Below are positions 47,175-53,675 of a DNA stretch of 64,000 nt, piece by piece. Origin of the DNA: Mycobacteriales bacterium (lineage in GTDB: Bacteria; Actinomycetota; Actinomycetes; DATLTS01); NCBI GenBank assembly GCA_035533475.1, contig DATLTS010000048.1, positions 156,928 through 220,927 on the forward strand, read 5' to 3'. The notes beneath the pieces were generated by a model that worked only from the letters and a program-made list of their open reading frames with translations, did not search any database and was not told where the DNA came from. The position numbers were made by a program, and so were the translations under genes. Numbering within the stretch: the stretch's first letter is position 1; each line of letters opens with the position of its first letter.

Positions 47175-47287
47175 CGACTGGCCGCCGTGTCTAGTCGTGG
47201 CAGGTAGCCGACCAAGTTGTTATCCACGCGCAGTAGCCCGGCGAGGGCGTCCACGGCCACGCCGTCTGGGCGCTGTTGATCGGTCAT
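47171..47287 (-). CDS. 38-residue microprotein in the integrase operon
   Basis: ATG 47287 overlaps the stop of the methyltransferase gene (ATGA), and its TGA overlaps the ATG of the next gene (ATGA). Two such exact overlaps in a row argue for a translated gene. The product (about GVAVDALAGLLRVDNNLVGYLPRLD in two shorter helical stretches) has an amphipathic centre and no cysteines. Nothing similar is known to me. Confidence 0.5.
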   Translation of the reverse strand: MTDQQRPDGVAVDALAGLLRVDNNLVGYLPRLDTAASR

Positions 47288-48426
47288 GGGGATACTTCCG
47301 CCCGGGCCGAGGCGATCGGGCGCTGGCCCGGGCTTACCGGCGCTGCTCCGCGGTCGGTCATCGTGGACGGCTGCCCTGGGGCTCCACCAGGAGGACGGAA
47401 CGCCGTGACTTGGGCGCAGGTTGAGGTAGATCCTCGACCTGGCGACCCAGGCGCCCGGCCGTCCTGCGCTTCCGGGACCCGCCGGGTCACCGCCCGCCTC
47501 GGCGCAGCGGTTGCAGCCACGAATCTGATCGAGGCCGGGAGGCAGCCCATCGATGGCCTCAGACTGATCGAGTCCTTGCGTAGCACCAGGATGTCCTCGT
47601 GGGCTATGACGTGGAGCGGGTTGCCACGGCGGCGGGCTTGGCGGACTTGGTTGAGGGCGAAGAAGCTGGCCCGGGGGACGAGCCGGTCGCCGCGCAACCC
47701 GACGAGGAGGGCGACGAGCCGGTCGTAGGGGATCAGGCCGATGTCCTCGCCGAGTTGGAGAACCGCTGAGCTCAAGTCGACGAGTCGTCCTTGTTCCCGC
47801 CAGGGACGAGCGGTGACCGCGACGATGCCACCGGGGCGTAGCAGCGGGACGCAGCCGGCGAGGATGTCGCGGAACCCGTCGAGCAGCGCCGTAGTGCTGG
47901 CGTGGGCGAGGTTGTGCGGGTCGTGGCTGTAGCGGAAGTCGCTTTTCGCGACCCCGGCTCCGGGCACGGCCTTGACCTGCCCGTGTAGCGACGCACCATA
48001 CGGCGGGGAGGTGAGCACCAGCGCGACGTGGCCTTCTACTTCGGGGTCGATGAGTTTGGAGAGCCGGCGGGCGTCGCCGGTGATGACGTGCGCGTCGCCG
48101 GTGGCGCCGGACAGGTCGGCGCCCATCAGGTTGGCGCGGGCAATGTCGGCCCAACGCGGTTCGTATTCGACGCCGATCGCCGCCCGGCCGAGGTGGACGG
48201 CTTCGACCAGGGTGGTGCCGATCCCGCACATCGGGTCGAGGACGAGGTCACCGGGTTGGGTGTAGGTGGTGATGGCGCGGCGAGCGGTTTCGGGGAGCAT
48301 CCGGGCGGGGTGTGCGGTGGATTCGGGCAGGTAGCGGCCGGCTCGCTGTACCCGCGCGGTGCGCTGCGCGGTTGGCCACACCGACAGCGGCAGGTCCGCC
48401 GCGGCTGGGCGTCGTGGCGCGCTCAT
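47284..48426 (-). CDS. DNA methyltransferase, TSPPY type (paralog 2)
   Basis: A 380-residue SAM-dependent amino-methyltransferase. Motif I is LDPMCGIGTTLVEAVHLGR (about 65-85) and motif IV is TSPPYG (about 150), typical of N4-cytosine/N6-adenine DNA methylases or related TRM11-type enzymes. It is closely similar throughout to the next gene upstream (shared QRAGRYLP, STAHP, MCGIGTTL, SPPYG, HED segments), so it is a tandem duplicate. After HEDILVLRKDS it carries an extra ~85-residue low-complexity tail that its paralog lacks. It overlaps its neighbours on both sides by 4 bases. Confidence 0.85.
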   Translation of the reverse strand: MSAPRRPAAADLPLSVWPTAQRTARVQRAGRYLPESTAHPARMLPETARRAITTYTQPGDLVLDPMCGIGTTLVEAVHLGRAAIGVEYEPRWADIARANLMGADLSGATGDAHVITGDARRLSKLIDPEVEGHVALVLTSPPYGASLHGQVKAVPGAGVAKSDFRYSHDPHNLAHASTTALLDGFRDILAGCVPLLRPGGIVAVTARPWREQGRLVDLSSAVLQLGEDIGLIPYDRLVALLVGLRGDRLVPRASFFALNQVRQARRRGNPLHVIAHEDILVLRKDSISLRPSMGCLPASIRFVAATAAPRRAVTRRVPEAQDGRAPGSPGRGSTSTCAQVTAFRPPGGAPGQPSTMTDRGAAPVSPGQRPIASARAEVSP

Positions 48427-49316
48427 CGGCTGCTCGACTTGGCGAAGAGCAGGACGTCCTCGTGCGCGGTCAGGTGCGCGGGTTCGCCGCGGCTGATCGC
48501 GGCCCGGGTCTGGGTGAGTTGCCAGAACGACGGGCGGGCTGCCAGTGCTCCGTCTCGGACGGCGGCGAGCAACGCGACGACGTGTTGCAGGTAGCCGAAA
48601 CCGGCCTGCTGGCACAGGGTGACGGTGAGCCCGGCCAGGTCGAACAGCCGGCCCTTGCGGCGGGTGTTCTTGGTGACGGTCACGAGCAACCCGCCGGGTT
48701 TGAGCAGCTGGTAGCAGCCGGTGTAGATCTCCGTCATTGCCTGGGCGTAGGCGTTGCCGCGGGCGTGACCGAGGTTGGCTGGCCCGCCGTAGTTGAGCGT
48801 GTCGGGTGGGCACATGCGGTGGCCGGCGATCCAGCCGGGCTTGTCGATGACGCCCGCGGCGCAGCCGTAGGGCGGTGAGACCACGATCAGGTCGACGGTG
48901 CCGGCGACGTCGTGGAGCACGGCGGACAGCCGGCGCGCATCCGCGGTGTGCACCTCGACGAGGTGTTGCTGCTCGACGGTGAGCACCTGCTCGCAGTTGG
49001 CGACGGCGAGCCGCGCCCAGCGGTCTTCCAGTTCGACGCCGACCGCGCGGCGTCCCAGGGCGGCGGCTTCGATGAGCGTGGTGCCGATCCCGCACATCGG
49101 GTCCAGCACGTACTCCCCGGGGTGGGAGTAGGCGGCGATGATGCGCCGGGCCAGGTCGGGCAGCATCTTGCCGGGATGGGCGGTACTGGCCGGCAGGTAA
49201 CGCCCGGCGCGCTGGTACTGCGCGCTGGTCTGCGAGCAGGGCCAGACCGTCAGCGGTACGAGATCGCGTGACGGATCGGTCTGCTCACAGGGTGGTGCGG
49301 GGTGGCGTGTGGCCAT
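48423..49316 (-). CDS. DNA methyltransferase, SPPY type (paralog 1)
   Basis: A 297-residue paralog of the preceding methyltransferase. ATG 49316 is chosen by alignment of the two proteins. Motif I is LDPMCGIGTTLIEAAALGRR and motif IV is VVSPPYGCAAG; it ends HEDVLLFAKSSSR. No restriction endonuclease is adjacent, so it may protect the element against host restriction or mark element DNA. It is the first gene of the minus-strand operon that ends in the recombinase. A 37-bp repeated element lies 31 bases upstream. Confidence 0.87.
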   Translation of the reverse strand: MATRHPAPPCEQTDPSRDLVPLTVWPCSQTSAQYQRAGRYLPASTAHPGKMLPDLARRIIAAYSHPGEYVLDPMCGIGTTLIEAAALGRRAVGVELEDRWARLAVANCEQVLTVEQQHLVEVHTADARRLSAVLHDVAGTVDLIVVSPPYGCAAGVIDKPGWIAGHRMCPPDTLNYGGPANLGHARGNAYAQAMTEIYTGCYQLLKPGGLLVTVTKNTRRKGRLFDLAGLTVTLCQQAGFGYLQHVVALLAAVRDGALAARPSFWQLTQTRAAISRGEPAHLTAHEDVLLFAKSSSR

Positions 49317-49347
49317 GGGCGTGCCCACCAGCCGCCGGTTTCGCCGA

Positions 49348-49384
49348 CACCCCTCCAATCCACGTTTCGGCCCGGTTTGTGACA
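49348..49384 (-). repeat. 37-bp repeated element, copy 1 (before the methyltransferase operon)
   Basis: Read on the minus strand it begins TGTCACAAA and ends GTGGATTGGAGGGGTG. It matches the plus-strand copy at 51033-51069 at 33 of 37 positions. It lies in the 174-base space between the methyltransferase operon and the divergent winged-helix gene. It may be a shared operator or leader, or the remains of a coding tail (see the second copy). Confidence 0.6.
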
Positions 49385-49490
49385 GCAGGCCGCCGACTTC
49401 TTTCCACCGCGGGCAATGACCTTGCTGAGCTGGCCGAGGTCGAGGTAGGACTCCTCGTTGATCAACCACCTCACCGGAAGGAGCGCACCG

Positions 49491-50000
49491 ATGCCCAACA
49501 CCACCACCCCGCCCAGTGCTACCGAACGGGTCCACGCGGCCCTTGTTGGCCGGCCGTCGGCTACCGCGGCTGGTCTCGCCGAGGAGACCGGCTTGGGCCG
49601 ATCGACGGTCACCAAGGCCCTTACTGGACTGGAAGCCGCTGGGCTTGCCCACCGCGTGCCGGGTGGCCGGGACGGCGGGAAGCGGCTGCCTGACATGTGG
49701 GAGGCACCGCCCGCGGAGCCGTCACCGGCGAAGACGTCAGCGACATCACCGGGGCGGTTACGACCGACCAAGCCAGCAGCCGGCCCCGATGGTGCCGAAC
49801 GGCTCGGCCGCGGTCAGCTCCGTGAACTCGTGCTGACCCACCTACGCGACCACCCCGGCGACGCGTTCAGTCCGAGCGCGCTGTCCGCCGCGTTGGGCCG
49901 TTCGGCTGGTGCGATCAGCAACGCCGCCGAAACCCTCGTCGCGGCCAGTCAGGTTGAACGGTCGGTCGACCGTCCGCGCCGCTACCGGATCTCCGCGTAG
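49491..50000 (+). CDS. Two-domain winged-helix regulator
   Basis: A 169-residue protein; ATG 49491 has GGAAGGAG upstream. Residues ~9-60 form a MarR-like winged helix (ERVHAALVGRPSATAAGLAEETGLGRSTVTKALTGLEAAGLAHRV). A proline-rich linker joins a second one at ~100-165 (LGRGQLRELVLTHLRDHPGDAFSPSALSAALGRSAGAISNAAETLVAA). It is divergent from the methyltransferase-integrase operon and upstream of the transfer operon. It may switch between the two; the nearby repeat array is a candidate target. Confidence 0.8.
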   Translation: MPNTTTPPSATERVHAALVGRPSATAAGLAEETGLGRSTVTKALTGLEAAGLAHRVPGGRDGGKRLPDMWEAPPAEPSPAKTSATSPGRLRPTKPAAGPDGAERLGRGQLRELVLTHLRDHPGDAFSPSALSAALGRSAGAISNAAETLVAASQVERSVDRPRRYRISA

Positions 50001-50068
50001 AACAAATTTGCTGACCGTTTCGGGCGGCTCGCGGCACCACGCGGGCCACCCGAAACGATGTCAGCGGG

Positions 50069-50209
50069 TTGAACACTTCTTGAACACGCTGGTCAGCGGC
50101 CAGATGAAGCGAAGGTGCCCCGGTTGTCGGTCCGGCGTGCGGCCGGTTGGTGGGCTTGAACAGATGTTGAACACTCCCGGCTGCGCGGCCGGGTGTTCAA
50201 CATCTGTTC
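50069..50209. promoter_or_regulatory. TTGAACA direct-repeat pairs and 17-bp inverted repeat
   Basis: In the 254-base gap between the winged-helix gene and the sigma-like gene, TTGAACAC occurs at 50069 and 50080. TTGAACAG at 50156 and TTGAACAC at 50167 form a second pair. Each pair is spaced exactly 11 bases, about one helical turn. The second pair is mirrored by an inverted copy: GAACAGATGTTGAACAC (50158-50174) pairs perfectly with 50193-50209 across an 18-base GC-rich loop. The array ends 46 bases before the next start codon. It suits cooperative repressor binding, an iteron-type origin or an oriT-like hairpin. Confidence 0.7.
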
Positions 50210-50254
50210 TCCCGTGCTGGCGTGCTGGCGGCTCCCCTCTTCGAAGGAGCCGCT

Positions 50255-51217
50255 ATGCACCCCGCACCCCGACGTCCGCCCCCCGACGGCTATGACGTCA
50301 GTCCCCTCGACGTCCTCGATCAGGCGTTCACCGCGCTGGTCAGCGGACCCGACCCGTTGAGCTTGGACGGGCGAACGGTGGGCCGTGGCCTGCCGCGCCG
50401 GCTGATACCCCTGGATGAACTCAAGACGATCCTGCTGCACCCGTCCACCAGCTACCCGACCCGGGAAGCAGTCTGGGCGGAACTGGTCCGGCTGTCCCGC
50501 ACGGGTGAGCCGGCGTGGACGGTCGGGGTGACCGGCGTCGCGATCCCCGGGCTGCGCCGGGCCGCCGGTCGGCTCAGCCGCGACTACCCCAGCCACGCTG
50601 CCCTGGTCGATGACTACCGGGTTGACGTCGACGCCGAGGTGCTCACCGGCTTCCTGGCCGCGCTCGCCACGATCGACGTCGCCGCCGGGCATCTGCCGGC
50701 CCGGTTGTGTTGGGCTGGCTACCGCGCCGGACGCAGCCGCTGCCGCCGCGAGGTCACCGAAGCCCGCCACCGCGCCGGACCCGTGGAGGGCACCGCGCCG
50801 ATGCGCCCCTACGGGCATCCCGATCTGGTGCTGCTGGCCGCGGTCGACGCCGGGGTGATCACCTTGGCTGAGGCCCGCCTGATCGGCGCTACCCGCCTCG
50901 ACGGCATGGACCTGCAACAGCTGGCCGCCCGACTCGGCGTCACCTACGCCGCGGTCCGCATGTGGCGTAGCCGTGCGGAACGCCGCCTCACCAGGTTTTT
51001 GGTATCCGGGGAACTTCCCAAGAAAAGTCGCGTGTCACAAATCGGCCCTAAAGGTGGATTGGAGGGGTGCGGGACTTCCCGGGCCGGAACGCCGATCGCC
51101 GGCAGGCCGTCGGGCGCCGACAACCCACACCCCCACTCGATCAAGGAGGTGACGCCCTCGCCGGCCCGGCTTCCGGCCCGGAAGTTCCGCACCCGTGGCT
51201 TTCGTGGAGGTGTCTGA
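50255..51217 (+). CDS. Sigma-factor-like / helix-turn-helix protein at head of transfer operon
   Basis: A 320-residue protein; ATG 50255 has GAAGGAG upstream. The N-terminal ~190 residues are helical and of a kind common in actinobacterial plasmids and integrative elements (LSLDGRTVGRGLPRRLIPLDELKTILLHP ... AVWAELVRLSRTGEPAWTVGVTGVAIPGLR). A sigma-70 region-4-like helix-turn-helix follows at ~205-250 (ARLIGATRLDGMDLQQLAARLGVTYAAVRMWRSRAERRL). The ~70-residue Gly/Pro/Arg tail contains the 37-bp repeat in frame. Stop 51217 lies 3 bases before the pilin start. Confidence 0.72.
   Translation: MHPAPRRPPPDGYDVSPLDVLDQAFTALVSGPDPLSLDGRTVGRGLPRRLIPLDELKTILLHPSTSYPTREAVWAELVRLSRTGEPAWTVGVTGVAIPGLRRAAGRLSRDYPSHAALVDDYRVDVDAEVLTGFLAALATIDVAAGHLPARLCWAGYRAGRSRCRREVTEARHRAGPVEGTAPMRPYGHPDLVLLAAVDAGVITLAEARLIGATRLDGMDLQQLAARLGVTYAAVRMWRSRAERRLTRFLVSGELPKKSRVSQIGPKGGLEGCGTSRAGTPIAGRPSGADNPHPHSIKEVTPSPARLPARKFRTRGFRGGV
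51033..51069 (+). repeat. 37-bp repeated element, copy 2 (inside the sigma-like gene tail)
   Basis: It begins TGTCACAAA and ends GTGGATTGGAGGGGTG, differing from copy 1 at four positions. In the sigma-like frame it encodes SQIGPKGGLEGC. The same frame of copy 1 gives SQTGPKRGLEGC, and two of the four differences are synonymous. It lies 151 bases upstream of the transfer genes. Confidence 0.6.
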
Positions 51218-51220
51218 CCG

Positions 51221-51565
51221 TTGAAGCGCAAACTGCTGTTCGTTCTGCCCGTAGCGGCCGCAACCGCCGGCCTGCTGTTCGCGGCCGCACCACCCGCGTT
51301 TGCCCATTCGGCGGGGCTGCTCGCCGCAGCCCCGCCGACGCTGGCCGGGGTCATCAACGAGCTACGGCTGTGGCTGGTCGGGTTGCTGGCCACCCTCGCC
51401 ACGTTCTTCCTCACCATCGGCGGGGTGCGTTACCTGACCGCCGCCGGGGACCCTGGGCAAATCGAGCGGGCCAAGAACGCGTTGAAATCGGCCGCGATCG
51501 GGTACGCGCTGGCCGCGCTCGCCCCGCTGCTGGTCGCGGCGCTGCAGTCCCTCGTCGGCCCATGA
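51221..51565 (+). CDS. VirB2/TrbC-like conjugative pilin
   Basis: A 114-residue protein from TTG 51221 with GGAGG ten bases upstream. It has a cleavable signal peptide (KRKLLFVLPVAAATAGLLFAAAPPAFAH) and two hydrophobic helices (about 45-70 and 90-112). A short loop, GGVRYLTAAGDPGQIERAKNALKSAA, separates them, as in single-domain type IV secretion pilins of Gram-positive elements. It would form the surface pilus or channel lining. It couples to the next gene by ATGA. Confidence 0.75.
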   Translation: MKRKLLFVLPVAAATAGLLFAAAPPAFAHSAGLLAAAPPTLAGVINELRLWLVGLLATLATFFLTIGGVRYLTAAGDPGQIERAKNALKSAAIGYALAALAPLLVAALQSLVGP

Positions 51566-52755
51566 CCGCCCCCCTCCGGACGCTGGCCGGGCTAGCTCTC
51601 TCAGCGGCGGCGGGCGTCGCGTTCGCCTGGCCGGCCGCGGCAGCGACGGCAACCCCCGCCGTGTCATCCGCCGCCGGGTCAACCGCTGCCGTGGTCACGG
51701 CCAGCACCAGCACGGCGAGTCCGCAGCCGAACCCGACACCCAGCCAGACTTCCAGTCCGACGCCGGGTGGTGTGCAACTCGGTCCGGGCCTCGGCCCGAA
51801 CCCATCACCCAGCCCCGCGCCGACCGGCACAATCCCGGGGACAGGCAGTCACGGCTGCGGGCTGGTGGACATCACCTGCCACGTCACCTCGGCGATCAAC
51901 GGCTGGTTCAAAGGCCTCGTCACCTCCGCCCTGGACCCGGTGCTGAGCCTGCTCGGGCGCACCGTGCTCGCCACCCCGGCGATGACCGGCTCCGGGCGGG
52001 TCAGCGATCTGTGGGACATCTCCGCGGGCATCGCGAACGGCCTGTTCGTGCTGCTGGTCATCGCCGGTGGGATCACCGTGATGACCCACGAAACCCTGCA
52101 AACCCGGTACAGCCTCAAAGAGATCGCACCACGGCTGGTGGTGGCCGGGATCGCGGCGAACACCAGCCTCGCGATCGCCGGGGTCGCGATCGGTTTCGCG
52201 AACGCGTTCTCCGCCGCGTTCCTGTCCGGCGGGGTGAACCCGGCCGACGCGACCAGCGTGATGAGCCAACTGGTGCTGGCGCCGCTGGCCAACGGTGGGA
52301 TCTTCCTGGTCCTCCTCGGACTGCTCACCGCGGTGCTCGGCGTCGCGTTGCTGTGCGTGTATGTCGTGCGGATCGCGGTGGTGCTGCTGCTGGTCACCGC
52401 CGGGCCGCTGCTGCTGGCCTGCCATGCGCTGCCGCAAACCGAGGGGCTGGCCCGATTGTGGTGGCGGTCCCTCGCCGCCTGCCTAGGCATCCAGGTCGGC
52501 CAGTCGCTGGTGCTGGTCACCGCCCTTCGAGTGTTCTTCACCCCCACCGGCGTCAGCCTGCTCGGCTTGCCGACTGCTGGCGGGCTGGTGGACATGCTCA
52601 TCGCCTGCTGCCTGCTGTGGGTGCTGCTGCGGATCCCCTCGTGGGCGTCGCGGCTGGCGTTCGCCGGCACCGGCCACCGACCCTCCTCAGCGATCCGGTT
52701 GGTGAAGACCGCGGTGGTGTACAAGGCGATCCGCGCCGGGATGGCGGCGCTATGA
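51562..52755 (+). CDS. TrbL/VirB6-like polytopic transfer protein
   Basis: A 397-residue protein with a signal-like helix, a Thr/Ser/Pro-rich extracytoplasmic stretch (about 30-90), and a conserved pair CGLVDITCHVTSAINGWFKGLVTSAL. At least six membrane helices follow (about 150-370). The layout matches TrbL/VirB6 inner-membrane channel components of type IV secretion. It has ATGA overlaps on both sides (51562 and 52752), so it is co-translated with the pilin and PrgI genes. Confidence 0.75.
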   Translation: MTAPLRTLAGLALSAAAGVAFAWPAAAATATPAVSSAAGSTAAVVTASTSTASPQPNPTPSQTSSPTPGGVQLGPGLGPNPSPSPAPTGTIPGTGSHGCGLVDITCHVTSAINGWFKGLVTSALDPVLSLLGRTVLATPAMTGSGRVSDLWDISAGIANGLFVLLVIAGGITVMTHETLQTRYSLKEIAPRLVVAGIAANTSLAIAGVAIGFANAFSAAFLSGGVNPADATSVMSQLVLAPLANGGIFLVLLGLLTAVLGVALLCVYVVRIAVVLLLVTAGPLLLACHALPQTEGLARLWWRSLAACLGIQVGQSLVLVTALRVFFTPTGVSLLGLPTAGGLVDMLIACCLLWVLLRIPSWASRLAFAGTGHRPSSAIRLVKTAVVYKAIRAGMAAL

Positions 52756-53675
52756 CCAGCCCACGCCGATCAGATCGGGTACGGATCCCCGCCGACATCG
52801 ACCGGCCCGACCCGCTGCTCGCCGGCCTCGCGGCCCGACCGTTGGCGATCCTGGCCGGCACCGGTCTGCTGCTGTGCCTTGCTTACGCGGCGACCCGACG
52901 GGTGCTGCCGCTGCCCGTGTTCGCCGGCCTGGCCGCCCCCCTGGTGCTGAGCGCCGCGGTGCTGGCGTTGGGCCGCCGTGATGGGCTCAGCGCCGACCGG
53001 CTCGCCCTGGCCGCACTGCGGCTGCACCTCGGGCCGCGGCAGCTCGTTCCCGTCACCGCAGCGATCCGCTCCGCACCGGGCTGGGTGGGACCCGCCGGAC
53101 CGCTGCCCGGGCCGCTGCGGCTACCGGCCACCGCCATCAGCGGTGACGGCACCATCGAGTTGGCCGGCGACGGGGCGGCGCTTGTCTGCCGGGCGTCGTC
53201 GGTGACCTTCGCGCTGCGGACCCCAGCAGAGCAGCAAGGACTGCTCGCCGCGTTCGCCCGCTACCTCAACGCCGCAACCAGCCCGGTGCAGTTCCTGATC
53301 CGCAACCACCCCGTCGACCTGACCGCCGACATCGCCGCGCTGCTGGACGCCGCGGCCGGGTTGCCGCACCCAGCGTTGGAAGCCGCCGCCCGCGAACACG
53401 CCGCGTTCCTCACCGAGTTGACCGGCGGCGGAGGGGTGCTGGCCCGCGAACTGCTGGTGGTGTTCCGCGACCCGGTGCCCGCCGACGCCGCCGTGCGGCT
53501 GCACCGGTGCGCCGCCGACGCCGCCGTCCTGCTGGCCGCGGCCGGGGTGACCCTGAGCGTGCTCGACGGTCCCACCGCGGCGTGGATGCTCGCGCGTTGC
53601 GCCGACCCGAACACCGACCCCCCACCCATCGGGGTCGGCGCGGGGACTGGGATTGTCACCGGACGGCTGGCATGA
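52752..53675 (+). CDS. PrgI/VirB3-like protein with extended C-terminal domain
   Basis: A 307-residue protein. Residues ~1-80 are PrgI-like: RVRIPADIDRPDPLLAGLAARPLAIL followed by two membrane helices. The remaining ~220 residues are a soluble alpha-beta domain (RASSVTFALRTPAEQQGLLAAFARYLNAATSPVQFLIRN ... RELLVVFRDPVPADAAVRLHRCAAD), resembling the N-terminal part of VirB4 ATPases. The next gene encodes a VirB4 of modest length, so this may be a split of the usual VirB3-VirB4 pair. It overlaps both neighbours by 4 bases. Confidence 0.72.
   Translation: MTSPRRSDRVRIPADIDRPDPLLAGLAARPLAILAGTGLLLCLAYAATRRVLPLPVFAGLAAPLVLSAAVLALGRRDGLSADRLALAALRLHLGPRQLVPVTAAIRSAPGWVGPAGPLPGPLRLPATAISGDGTIELAGDGAALVCRASSVTFALRTPAEQQGLLAAFARYLNAATSPVQFLIRNHPVDLTADIAALLDAAAGLPHPALEAAAREHAAFLTELTGGGGVLARELLVVFRDPVPADAAVRLHRCAADAAVLLAAAGVTLSVLDGPTAAWMLARCADPNTDPPPIGVGAGTGIVTGRLA

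Noticed and set aside
47288..48229. A minus-strand frame running upstream of the 38-codon microgene into the methyltransferase region
   Set aside because: The upstream part is out of frame with a convincing methyltransferase and is Arg/Pro-rich; only the last 38 codons, framed by ATGA overlaps, are kept.
49385..49490. Minus-strand coding potential upstream of methyltransferase 1 (a plausible-looking short stretch in one frame)
   Set aside because: It overlaps the ribosome site of the divergent winged-helix gene, has no start of its own and is interrupted; it could be a gene relic, but evidence is too thin.
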